Below are positions 22,835-31,300 of a DNA stretch of 64,000 nt, piece by piece; positions within the stretch are counted from its first letter, which is position 1; every line of letters starts with the position of its first letter. Position numbers and translations under genes: made by a program. Under the pieces are notes generated by a model. That model saw nothing but the letters and a program-made list of their open reading frames with translations. It was not told the DNA's origin and searched no databases. Source of the DNA: Halioglobus maricola (GTDB lineage Bacteria > Pseudomonadota > Gammaproteobacteria > Pseudomonadales > Halieaceae); assembly GCF_009388985.1 (NCBI RefSeq), contig NZ_CP036422.1, positions 2,556,501 to 2,620,500 of the forward strand, written 5' to 3'.

Positions 22835-25800
22835 TCAACGGGGCCTGCTCACTGTAAGGCCAACAGCGACAAGCATCAGCAATACCAATAGCCAAACCCA
22901 GTACTGCATCATGGGGACAGGCCTGGCCATGCTGCCGGCAGAACTTGGCAAGGACACCCCAGGGCCGTCAGCAACGCCAGCAGCCATTAGCCCCACCGTG
23001 ACCGGGTCAGAAATCGCGCCTGGCGTGGGGTCTGTGTCCAGAGGGCCATTGTCTATCAACAAGTATCGGATCCGTGTGTCAGAAATCTGCTCTGCGGCAA
23101 ATGGTGCCCAGCCGTTCGATTGAAGCTTGAGCGCTACCGCGGATTTGGGAATAGGCACCCCAAAATCGATGATAACTTCAATTGCTTCGTTCTCATCGCA
23201 ACCGTGCAGAGTGAAGCTCACCTGGCGATCGATGCCAACCTCAAGTTGCTGCGGTTTATCAGCAGCACCAACAAACCCACTGGTCAAGGAGCAGGAAGAA
23301 GATACGCCGGGGCGCGTCTCAATTGTGGCAGAAAACTCGCCGGCGCTGACAGCCTTCATTACAGTAACCGCGTCAGGATACGGGTCATCAACATCATCAA
23401 TGCCGTCGTTATCCCCGTCGTATTGCATCGCATCACAGATATCACCCAGGCCGTCCAGATCTGAATCCAACTGATCTGCATTGGCCGTGTAAGGACAGTT
23501 GTCGAGAAGGAATTCCACCCCATCGTTGTCGTCATCATCACCGAATACCGTCGGATCGCAGCTGTCGCCCAATCCGTCCGCGTCCGCATCTTGTTGCTCC
23601 GCGTTTGGAGTATCCGGACAGTTGTCAAAGAAGTCGGTCACACCGTCTGTATCACGATCGGAGATCTGCTGTATGGCATCACAACGGTTGCCCAGGCCAT
23701 CGCCGTCATCGTCCAGTTGATCCGCATTAGGCGTCTCAGGGCAATTATCCAGCAAATCGGGGATACCATCTCTATCTTTATCGGCGATTGTTTCCAGATC
23801 GAAATCGGCCAGCCGTGCGCGTTCTAACGCGGCTGTGGCAATCACTTCGAGTTGCGCTCGCCAGTACTCACCGCCGCTCACGCTCGTTTCCTGAGTTGCC
23901 AGAATCCAGTACTGATGCAGCAGCGCTGTGCCACCTTCCTGGTCAACCATTTTTGCCAAATCGACATCTCTCTTCGCGAAATCTATCTGTGCGATGAGTT
24001 TCGGTTCCATATTGGCGTTTTCGACAATTTCCGTAATGATCAGCTCGGCTACCAGCGCGGCGACGCCAACAACGTTCATAGCCGTCGTTACGGATCTGGT
24101 TGCCGCCAACCTGGCTGCATTTATCGCGGCCTGGGTAGTGAGCTGGCCGGCGGCTTGCGCAGCCTTGAGCGCACTCTTTGTATAAATTTTTGTGAGAGCC
24201 GTCTGCAGCGTCTTTTCAGCAAGGATAATGCCGACTTCCTGTCCACCAGCGGCGGCAGCATTGAAATAGTCTCCCGAGAACAGCGCATAACTGATGGGAA
24301 GCACCATCAAGGTGTTGACCCCCGCGTCAAGATACTTGGAGCTGGGAGTATCCAGAAGATCGCTGCCTACGTTCGTAGCGCCCACTACGCCGGTCGTTTT
24401 CAGCAACTTATTGACGCTCTGCGTATTGGTGAATACGACCGCAGCCTGGCCTATGGCGTCGGCCGCCAACACACCGGCAGCATTAAGCTCGATACTTTGC
24501 GTGGAGATGATCTCGAAAAAGTCCGGTCTCGAATGAATCCCATACTTGAACAGGCTATCAAAAGGGAGCTCGCCCTGTGAGAAGCGCCAGAGTTTTGCAT
24601 CCTCGTACGCATAAAAGGCCTTGAGCGCCTCCTGCGCGATTGCCACGCGTCGCTCACGCACATACAGCTCCACTGCCTCTACAAGCGCCTGCTCCTCCGC
24701 ATTGCGATCCGGCTCCGGGACAATCACCGCTTCCAGCAATCGAAAGTAGAGAACCTGCTTGATATGAACGTTATCGAGCGGGTTTTGTCGAATCAATTCC
24801 CACTCTCTGTCGACAGCAGCCTTATCCTGATACACCTCCTGCAGGTACCACGTCAGTAACGTTTCATCTGCCAATAACTTTTCCAGGATTCCAACTATGG
24901 GCGACTTCTTGTCGGTGACATCCAGGTCATCGTAAGTACCATTGGTGCCAATTTCCTCAGCACTTTTTGGTTCGACACTCACCAGGCCTACCATACCCGG
25001 CTCCCGAAACTTCTCAGCCTCCCACACGAAGCCACTACTGATGCAGGCGTCAGTCCGGGTAATGTGGGTAGCGCTGCGCTGATGCTGGCTCGGGCACTCC
25101 CAACAACTGCCGCTGCCTGTCCCCTTACCATCGTCATAGAGATCAAAGAAGGAACCCGTGGGGCAGTCAGCCTTACGCACAAACTCCGCAGGACTGATTT
25201 TTGCAATATCCAGAGCGCACGCGGTCGGCGAATCAATAGGATCCCAGGTTCTACCGTACAACTCCGGACACTGGTAACAACCTGGTTTGGTCAAATCATT
25301 GAACGTCCCATCATCGCACTTGAGGGACTTCTCAAAGTTTGCGAATACGCGCTCGTGCTCTACCGCCTGAGAACAGGCATTACCCGCCGTTACGGGCGCC
25401 AACGAGCGGTTATAGCCAGACGGGCAAGACCAGCATTCCCCGCCACTTCGAGGGTCGAAAAATGTGCCTGAGGAGCACTTTCTGTCAAGATGAAAAGTGG
25501 CCGCGCTCAGGTCTCCCGGAATCAGTTTTGAACAGGCGTTATAGGCCGTCACCGGAGCCAGGGAACGATTGTACGTAGCGGGGCATGACCAGCATTCCCC
25601 GCCATTGCGCAAGTCGCCGAACTGCCCCGCGGCACAGCCGGTTTTTTTATGGAACGTAGCGCCACTGAAGGGCCCCCAAACCGCCTTGGAGCAGGCGGTT
25701 GAAGCCGTAACCGGGTCCCAGGTTCTGGCGTAACCCGACGGGCACGACCAGCACTCTCCACCGCCGCGCGGATCAAAAAAAGTACCTGACTCACAGCCGG

Positions 25801-26593
25801 ACTTCCCATGATAGTCAGCTTCAGTAACACTCTCGGACGCAAGCTTCGCACAAGCGGTACCGCTGGTTACCGAATCGAGTGTTCTGCCATAGCCAGAGGG
25901 ACACGACCAGCACTCGTTGCGCCCGATATCCAGGAATGTACCGGAGGGGCAGGATGCAGGTACCGACTTTTCAAAGGTAGCCACAGAGCGCTTTTCCGTC
26001 CTGATGCAGGCATCCCAGGCGTCGACCGCCGACAAAGTCCGGTCAAAACCCGCCGGACACGACCAGCACTCATCGCGCCAGATATCATGGAACGAGCCGG
26101 CAGGGCAGCTCGTCTCCTTTTCACTGACCTTTACAATTTTCTCAAATGCGACCGGCTTATCGACGCTACTCAAGCACGCGCTGCTCGTCGCTATGAGGAG
26201 CGGGTCATTGATTGTCCCATTGGGGCAGGAGTAGCAAAACCTGTTTTCCGGGTCGGGGATCTGCCCGGCGGGGCATTGTCTATATTCAGGAGGATTATGC
26301 TTTACCGCCGCCGTGGTTATATCGGTCCAGGGGCGAGAACAAGCGTTATCTCCATCGACCGGCGCGAGAGTGCGACCATACCCGGCTGGACACTTCCAGC
26401 ACTCGCCTTCATTGCGAGGATCGCGAAATGTGCCCGGCCCACAAGGATCAGGGCCGGCAACCCGCTCGGCAGGAGAGGTGCCACAGATACCGCTCTCTTC
26501 GCCTCCGCATACTTCTTCCGACTGCGCAAAATGGCTGGCGGCGAGCAACAGCACGCCGAGTACCAGCGGCACCAAGGTAATCTTTCGAACCAT
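22835..26593 (-). CDS. Giant surface protein: nine four-Cys units, helical core, TSP3 repeats, choice-of-anchor U
   Basis: This 1252-residue exported protein has a signal peptide (residues 1-25, cleavage near HFAQS). Residues 51-517 are nine units of pattern C-GTF-D-R-GGECWSCPSGY-RT-PVT-AC. Each has four Cys, expected to form two disulfides, as in EGF/ephrin-receptor-like modules. Residues about 530-930 are mostly helical, with an Ala-rich hydrophobic stretch around 740-850. Residues about 936-1076 are TSP type-3 calcium repeats (DKDRDGIPDLLDNCPETPN and three more). A choice-of-anchor U domain and a C-terminal membrane helix with a short basic tail (SRPR) follow. It probably stands on the cell surface as an adhesin or scaffold. 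It shares its C-terminal layout with the protein at 955-2898. No catalytic motif was seen. Confidence 0.82.
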   Translation of the reverse strand: MVRKITLVPLVLGVLLLAASHFAQSEEVCGGEESGICGTSPAERVAGPDPCGPGTFRDPRNEGECWKCPAGYGRTLAPVDGDNACSRPWTDITTAAVKHNPPEYRQCPAGQIPDPENRFCYSCPNGTINDPLLIATSSACLSSVDKPVAFEKIVKVSEKETSCPAGSFHDIWRDECWSCPAGFDRTLSAVDAWDACIRTEKRSVATFEKSVPASCPSGTFLDIGRNECWSCPSGYGRTLDSVTSGTACAKLASESVTEADYHGKSGCESGTFFDPRGGGECWSCPSGYARTWDPVTASTACSKAVWGPFSGATFHKKTGCAAGQFGDLRNGGECWSCPATYNRSLAPVTAYNACSKLIPGDLSAATFHLDRKCSSGTFFDPRSGGECWSCPSGYNRSLAPVTAGNACSQAVEHERVFANFEKSLKCDDGTFNDLTKPGCYQCPELYGRTWDPIDSPTACALDIAKISPAEFVRKADCPTGSFFDLYDDGKGTGSGSCWECPSQHQRSATHITRTDACISSGFVWEAEKFREPGMVGLVSVEPKSAEEIGTNGTYDDLDVTDKKSPIVGILEKLLADETLLTWYLQEVYQDKAAVDREWELIRQNPLDNVHIKQVLYFRLLEAVIVPEPDRNAEEQALVEAVELYVRERRVAIAQEALKAFYAYEDAKLWRFSQGELPFDSLFKYGIHSRPDFFEIISTQSIELNAAGVLAADAIGQAAVVFTNTQSVNKLLKTTGVVGATNVGSDLLDTPSSKYLDAGVNTLMVLPISYALFSGDYFNAAAAGGQEVGIILAEKTLQTALTKIYTKSALKAAQAAGQLTTQAAINAARLAATRSVTTAMNVVGVAALVAELIITEIVENANMEPKLIAQIDFAKRDVDLAKMVDQEGGTALLHQYWILATQETSVSGGEYWRAQLEVIATAALERARLADFDLETIADKDRDGIPDLLDNCPETPNADQLDDDGDGLGNRCDAIQQISDRDTDGVTDFFDNCPDTPNAEQQDADADGLGDSCDPTVFGDDDDNDGVEFLLDNCPYTANADQLDSDLDGLGDICDAMQYDGDNDGIDDVDDPYPDAVTVMKAVSAGEFSATIETRPGVSSSCSLTSGFVGAADKPQQLEVGIDRQVSFTLHGCDENEAIEVIIDFGVPIPKSAVALKLQSNGWAPFAAEQISDTRIRYLLIDNGPLDTDPTPGAISDPVTVGLMAAGVADGPGVSLPSSAGSMARPVPMMQYWVWLLVLLMLVAVGLTVSRPR
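25043..26443 (-). repeat. Nine tandem four-cysteine protein units
   Basis: The units begin with Cys residues near 51, about 105, and then roughly every 48-55 residues, ending at Cys517. Consensus spacing is C, about 12 residues, CxxC, about 15 residues, C. Units five to seven are the most alike (GGECWSCPSGY-R). Unit two and the last unit are the most diverged; the last carries a GKGTGSG insertion. The DNA copies are diverged, so the array is old compared with the 66-bp repeats at 1508. Confidence 0.75.
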
Positions 26594-26926
26594 CGCCCCT
26601 TCCCTGAGTTTTTATTGCCCCGTTGGCTCCCGCTGTTGCCGGAGCATTAATCTTTGTACATTGAACAGGGGTAGGTAGCAAGCTCATGGATAGGCCCTGC
26701 TCGGGAAGTGGCTACTTATTCCGGTAATCGGTTGCCAAATCCCACCAACGAAGCCGGCAAGCCTGCCTGGCGTTACAACGGCGGAACGACATGCGTTTAT
26801 CGTCTAAGCTATTTGAATATGTGAACCGCCCCTAAAGCACCACATCAACCAAACTTGTGGTTTGATGCGCACAGTGCATGTGACCTTTTGGCGCGGGAAA
26901 CTTAGTGTGAGACAGGAACGGAATTC
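26594..26926. promoter_or_regulatory. Divergent intergenic region between the Cys-rich protein and the propeller lipoprotein
   Basis: These 333 bases have no gene. An imperfect inverted repeat, CATCAACC (26843-26850) with GGTTTGATG (26859-26867), is an operator candidate about 60-85 bp before the lipoprotein start. The ribosome site AGGAACGG lies just before ATG 26927. Nothing else stands out. Confidence 0.4.
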
Positions 26927-27874
26927 ATGAAGAAAAATGACCCGGCAATGATAAAGGCGCCCATCCTTGCACTGATTGCGCTTGTGATGACTACGGGCTG
27001 CCAGATCAGTGAGCCGCCTCCATCTACTCAGTACTCGATCGTGTATTCAGCAAATGGCGAAAACGGCAGAGAAATCTATCTTAGTGATGCGCAGGGGGAA
27101 TCACGGGTCAGGGTTACTAATTTCACAGGAGACGATGGCTATCCCGCGGTTTCGCCTGACGGAAAAAGCATCGCGTTCTACGGCAAATACGATAACCGTA
27201 AGACCTGGTCGATACACTCCGTAAATACCGACGGTAGTAATATGCAGAGGCTGACCCATCTCGACAACGTATGGGACAGCGCACCGGCGTGGTCACCGGA
27301 TGGAAAAACGATTGTCTTTGCACGTGAGTACGAGGATTCGCAAAACGGTTGGCAAGAAGAAATTTTCCTGATGGATGCCGATGGTAGCAACCAGCGCCAG
27401 ATACAAGGGCTTGAAGGTCGGGCGCCTTATTTCCTGCAAGACGGGAGAATACTCTTCCACTCCAAAACAGGGCCCAGCCAGATTTGCATAGCCGACATCG
27501 ACGGCAGCAACATCATACAACTCACGAACAATCAGGCTAACGATTGGTCTCCCAAAGTCTCGCCCGATGGTTCCAGGGTCGTTTTTCTATCAAACAGAGA
27601 TGGGAACCAGGAAATTTATACGATGAACATTGATGGTTCCAACCAACAACGTGTTACATACAGCGATGATGAAAATTGGGGGCCCGTCTGGTCTGCAGAT
27701 GGGGATCAACTGTTCTTTAACTCGAAAACCGAGTCAGGCATGCGCTACGTCTACAAAATGAATAGCGACGGATCGTCATTGGAGAAGATCATCGACAATG
27801 GTTCACAGCTTGCTTCGGTCAAACATCTAGACGAGCGCAATCTGAAAAAACTGATTGCGAACACGGCGCAGTAA
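26927..27874 (+). CDS. TolB-like PD40/WD40 beta-propeller lipoprotein
   Basis: This 315-residue protein has a signal peptide ending VMTTGC, a plausible but imperfect lipobox at Cys25. It contains six or so PD40-type blades, with the recurrent pattern YPAVSPDGKSIAFYG, APAWSPDGKTIVFA, WSPKVSPDGSRVVFLS and WGPVWSADGDQLFFNS alternating with NTDGSNMQRLT-like turns. This is the propeller fold of TolB and DUF5050 proteins. TolB itself has an extra N-terminal domain and sits in the tol-pal cluster; both are absent here, so this is a paralogue probably used for protein or ligand binding in the periplasm. It stands alone. Confidence 0.85.
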   Translation: MKKNDPAMIKAPILALIALVMTTGCQISEPPPSTQYSIVYSANGENGREIYLSDAQGESRVRVTNFTGDDGYPAVSPDGKSIAFYGKYDNRKTWSIHSVNTDGSNMQRLTHLDNVWDSAPAWSPDGKTIVFAREYEDSQNGWQEEIFLMDADGSNQRQIQGLEGRAPYFLQDGRILFHSKTGPSQICIADIDGSNIIQLTNNQANDWSPKVSPDGSRVVFLSNRDGNQEIYTMNIDGSNQQRVTYSDDENWGPVWSADGDQLFFNSKTESGMRYVYKMNSDGSSLEKIIDNGSQLASVKHLDERNLKKLIANTAQ

Positions 27875-27968
27875 CTCAAGCTCTACGAGTTTGAGCCACT
27901 GGACGGTTGAGCCAGGCTACTCAAGTGTCTCCTGGTTCCTCCACCTACACCGCGCCCATATTTAAACT

Positions 27969-30083
27969 TCAGAACTGCCACTCGAAGCCAACAGAAGCAG
28001 TGCGTGGCTTATTCGGCCGAGCGCCGTCGGGCTGACGTGAGACGATAGCCTGCTCGTCCATCAGGTTGTCGACCTTGAGGAACACGGTGGCCGAATCATT
28101 GATGCTGTAACGACTGATCAAGTCCAACACGAACAGGTCTTCACTGCGATCAAACTTGGTGCCGCCATTGTTGCAGCCCACGTTCATGCACATCTCATCG
28201 ATGTACTTGGCCACTGCATAGTTGTTCCAGCCAAAGCCGGTTTCTACGCCCAGGCGGAGGCTGAAAACGTTCTCCGGGACGGATGCGAGATGGTCGCCCT
28301 TGACGAAACCTTCCTCGTCGTTGTCCTTGCTGATTTCTGCGTCTGTGTAGGTATACATGGCATCAAGCGGGATGACGACGCTGCCCACGTCGAAGGAGGT
28401 ACCTGCCTGCAGTTCCAGGCCAGCAATGGTCGCCTCGCCGGTATTGAAAGAACCAGAGGTAGAACCGTCGCTGCAGGGGCTGGCGTTGGAGCAGTTCTCA
28501 GTCTTGTTGTCGAAATCACTGTAAAAGCCGATCGCCTCGACAAACCAACTGCCACGGTAACGTACACCTGCTTCCCAGTTGTCACTGGTCTCAGGCTCTT
28601 CATTGGCCTGGGCACCACCACCCAAAGGTGAGAAACCCCGGTGCACACCAGCCAGCACTTGCCAGCTGTCGTTCAAATCGTAAGTGAAGGATGCTCCGGG
28701 CAACCATTCGTCAGAGCTATTTTTACGGCGGCTGTCCAGTACATTGCGCTCGGGGTCAGCATATTGCTTGCGCCAGGATTCAACATCCTCGTAGCGCAGG
28801 GCCAGATTGACGTTCAGCGCGTCGTTCACCTGCCAGCTGTCCACTGCCCAGAAACTCAGGGCGTCTGCTTCTTCCAGCCGATTATTGCTGCCGGTGGGGG
28901 CCTTGGTGCTCACGTAAACCAGATCGCCATCCACCTGATCGTAGTACTCGGTAGGCTGGAAGCGGTCCATCTCGTCCTGGTGTACGCGTCCACCCAGGGC
29001 CAACTGGTGGGAGCCGAGGTCGACATCAAAGTTGACGTCCACGCCCTTCGATTCATACTCCCGGTTGTTGTGCTTATAGGACAAGTCTTCAGCATCAGTA
29101 GTGCCGTCCAAAATGCCCTGGGCCAGCGTGTCACCGCCATTCGCTGCATTCACGAGCGAGCCGCCACCGCTGAGCTTGAACCAGTCCCGGGCGAATTCGT
29201 TGTAGTACGCAATCGCTGTCATAGAGACGTTATCGCCCAGCCCCAGATTGTAAGTCAGGCTGTAGCCCTGGTGGTCGTTGTCCATCTCGTCAATACTGGA
29301 CAGGCCATAACGACGATTTTCGTCGCGGTCGAAATCAGCATCGGTTAGCCCCAGGTAGGTTTCGTCAGAGGTCTCCTCGGAGTACTGGGCCTTGAACAGC
29401 AGGCTCTGTCTTTCACCTTCCCAACCCAACTTCACCAGGTAGTCGGCGATGTCATAGCCGGAGTCATTGCTACTGCGGTCAATGTCCTTGAAGCCATCGC
29501 TCTGGCGCTGTGCGGTTTCAACCAGATAGCCGAAAGCGCCGGAACGGCCGCCCCAACTGGCCAGCAGATCCATCTCGTTGTTCTCACCGTAGCGAAAGCT
29601 GATTTTGCCGGTATTATCCTGCGGGATCGGCGTCGAAATCATGTTGATCACGCCACCAGTGGTCTGGGGACCATAGCGTAGTAGCGGAGCGCCTTTAAGA
29701 ACTTCCACCGAATGCATACGCAGGGTGGTGGGGAAATAATATGCGGCCGGATTAGAGTATGGAGCAGGGGCGATCATGACGCCGTCTTCCATCAGCGTGA
29801 CCTTGGATGCACGCTCACTGGTAGCGCCACGGATACCGATATTCGGGCGCAGGCCGTAGCCATCTTCCTCCTGGATATAAATTCCAGGCACCGTCTTGAG
29901 GAGCTGGTTGATATCATTGGCAGCCTCGATGCGGATCTGTTCATTATCCACAACGGAGCCTGAACCGGGCAGCACCCGGGCATCTTCCTCGCTACCTACA
30001 ATCGTTATTTCCTCGAGCGCGGTGCCGTTAGCGTTGCTCGCTACCGAGGCCGCTAGCGCGACAGTGAGAATTCCCCGTTTCAT
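27969..30083 (-). CDS. TonB-dependent outer-membrane receptor, probable ferric-chelate importer
   Basis: This 704-residue receptor has a signal peptide (about residues 1-21), a TonB-box-like EEITIVGSEED and a plug domain (GSGSVVDNEQIR, IGIRGATSERASKVTLMEDG, VEVLKGAPLLRYGPQTTGG). A 22-stranded barrel ends in ASVGFEWQF with the terminal Phe needed for Bam assembly. The plug resembles FecA-like receptors for ferric citrate or siderophores. A Fur box lies 84 bp upstream, and the Fe(III) ABC transporter genes precede it on the same strand with a 191-bp gap. Together these support an iron-chelate role. The exact ligand is unknown; no FecIR regulators are nearby, so signalling by the FecA route is not indicated. 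Confidence 0.92.
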   Translation of the reverse strand: MKRGILTVALAASVASNANGTALEEITIVGSEEDARVLPGSGSVVDNEQIRIEAANDINQLLKTVPGIYIQEEDGYGLRPNIGIRGATSERASKVTLMEDGVMIAPAPYSNPAAYYFPTTLRMHSVEVLKGAPLLRYGPQTTGGVINMISTPIPQDNTGKISFRYGENNEMDLLASWGGRSGAFGYLVETAQRQSDGFKDIDRSSNDSGYDIADYLVKLGWEGERQSLLFKAQYSEETSDETYLGLTDADFDRDENRRYGLSSIDEMDNDHQGYSLTYNLGLGDNVSMTAIAYYNEFARDWFKLSGGGSLVNAANGGDTLAQGILDGTTDAEDLSYKHNNREYESKGVDVNFDVDLGSHQLALGGRVHQDEMDRFQPTEYYDQVDGDLVYVSTKAPTGSNNRLEEADALSFWAVDSWQVNDALNVNLALRYEDVESWRKQYADPERNVLDSRRKNSSDEWLPGASFTYDLNDSWQVLAGVHRGFSPLGGGAQANEEPETSDNWEAGVRYRGSWFVEAIGFYSDFDNKTENCSNASPCSDGSTSGSFNTGEATIAGLELQAGTSFDVGSVVIPLDAMYTYTDAEISKDNDEEGFVKGDHLASVPENVFSLRLGVETGFGWNNYAVAKYIDEMCMNVGCNNGGTKFDRSEDLFVLDLISRYSINDSATVFLKVDNLMDEQAIVSRQPDGARPNKPRTASVGFEWQF

Positions 30084-30166
30084 GCCCTACTCCTGAATGC
30101 TGTTCTCTTTAAACTGAGAGTGGTCTCACAATGGCCACATCAGTATGAATCGGGAGGCATCTTAAT

Positions 30167-30185
30167 AGCACTGATTCTCATTTTC
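30167..30185 (-). promoter_or_regulatory. Fur box upstream of the TonB receptor
   Basis: On the minus strand the site reads GAAAATGAGAATCAGTGCT, 13 of 19 matches to GATAATGATAATCATTATC. A second, weaker Fur-like element (11 of 19) lies at about 30196-30214. The pair is in the right place to repress the receptor when iron is plentiful. Confidence 0.6.
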
Positions 30186-30274
30186 AACTCATATTGAGAA
30201 GTATTCTTATTCGGTATTGGGCAAGTTTGGATGCGAACGGTGCCCCGGGAGTAGCACCTCAGATGCTGGCTGGG

Positions 30275-31300
30275 TTAGTGAGGGAGCTTCACTACGCGAG
30301 TGCTATCGATGCGCACCGGGAGTAGCGAGCCCACCGTCAAGTCCACCTCATTCGGTGCGAGACAGAGCAAGCGCTGATCGCCTTCCAGAGCAAGCTCATA
30401 CAAATACTCGGAACCGCGGAAGGTGCGCGCTGTTATGGTCAGGCGCAGGTCACTGTCGGCGCTATATGTCACCGCTTCCGGGCGAATGAGCACCCGGTGT
30501 TGCGCGCCAGTTGATACGCCGCCCAGACCCAGCTGCCGCGCCAGTCTCTCACTCCCGCCTTCAGCAAAGGTAATGACACTCCCCTGCCCCATGAACCCGG
30601 CGACGAATTCGTCCACAGGACGGTTGTAAAGTTCCCAGGGCGTTCCCGCCTGTACCACTCTACCCTCGTCGAGAAGTGCTATGTGCTCGGCCATGGCAAA
30701 AGCTTCGTGTTGATCGTGCGTCACCAGAACTGCAGTAACGCCTGTGGCCTTGAGCAGGTCTCGCACTTCGCAGGCAAGTTGTTCACGCAGCTGGCTGTCC
30801 AGGCTTGAGAAGGGCTCGTCGAGCAGCAGCAGTTCTGGCTCGGGGGCCAGGGCACGCGCCAGTGCGACCCGCTGTTGTTGCCCACCGGAAAGTTCGTGAG
30901 GGTAGCGCCCGCCGTACCCGGCAAGCCCTACCAGTTGCAACATTTCCTGCACCCGCTGGCTCCGCCTCGAAGCGTCCAATCCGGCCAGGCCAAAACCCAC
31001 GTTGCGCTCTACGTCCAGGTGGGGAAATAGCGCAAAGTCCTGGAACACCATGCCCACCTTGCGCTGCTCCGGTGGCACGCTGTGGCCGCTGGAACTGATA
31101 CGTCTTCCCTGCAAATTGATCTCACCGGACGCAATCGCTTCGAATCCGGCGATGGCCCTCAGTAGAGTCGTCTTGCCGCAGCCAGAGGGGCCTAGCAGGC
31201 AGCCGATCTGGCCCGCGCGCAGGGACAGGGATACATTGCGGGCCGCGACAAACTCACCATAGTTAACACTGACCTCTCGCAATTCAAGTTGGCCGGACAT
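30275..31300 (-). CDS. Fe(III) ABC transporter ATP-binding protein (FbpC type)
   Basis: This 341-residue cytoplasmic ATPase powers import by the permease it overlaps. It has Walker A GPSGCGKT (about residues 38-45), Q-loop MVFQDFALFPH, signature LSGGQQQRVALARAL, Walker B LLLLDEPFSSLD and switch His in LVTHDQHEA. A C-terminal TOBE-like regulatory region (residues 240-341) includes VLIRPEAVTYS. This is the architecture of FbpC/AfuC-type transporters. Its start overlaps the permease stop by 17 bases, which indicates translational coupling. The assignment to iron rests on the partner binding protein and the Fur boxes. Confidence 0.92.
   Translation of the reverse strand: MSGQLELREVSVNYGEFVAARNVSLSLRAGQIGCLLGPSGCGKTTLLRAIAGFEAIASGEINLQGRRISSSGHSVPPEQRKVGMVFQDFALFPHLDVERNVGFGLAGLDASRRSQRVQEMLQLVGLAGYGGRYPHELSGGQQQRVALARALAPEPELLLLDEPFSSLDSQLREQLACEVRDLLKATGVTAVLVTHDQHEAFAMAEHIALLDEGRVVQAGTPWELYNRPVDEFVAGFMGQGSVITFAEGGSERLARQLGLGGVSTGAQHRVLIRPEAVTYSADSDLRLTITARTFRGSEYLYELALEGDQRLLCLAPNEVDLTVGSLLPVRIDSTRVVKLPH

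Noticed and set aside
23852..24580. Plus-strand 242-codon frame opposite the Cys-rich surface protein gene
   Set aside because: It is antisense to a 1252-codon gene with clear domains; its Arg/Cys/His-rich translation resembles no family.
25808..26650. Plus-strand 280-codon frame opposite the four-Cys units
   Set aside because: It is long only because the opposite repeats avoid stops; composition is Arg/Pro/Ala-rich and the repeats explain it.
26927..27874. Assignment of the propeller lipoprotein as TolB of the Tol-Pal system
   Set aside because: The TolB N-terminal domain and the neighbouring tolQRA/pal genes are absent.
28641..29348. Plus-strand 235-codon frame opposite the first TonB receptor
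   Set aside because: It is a shadow of the barrel-coding region, with no ribosome site and no recognised motif.
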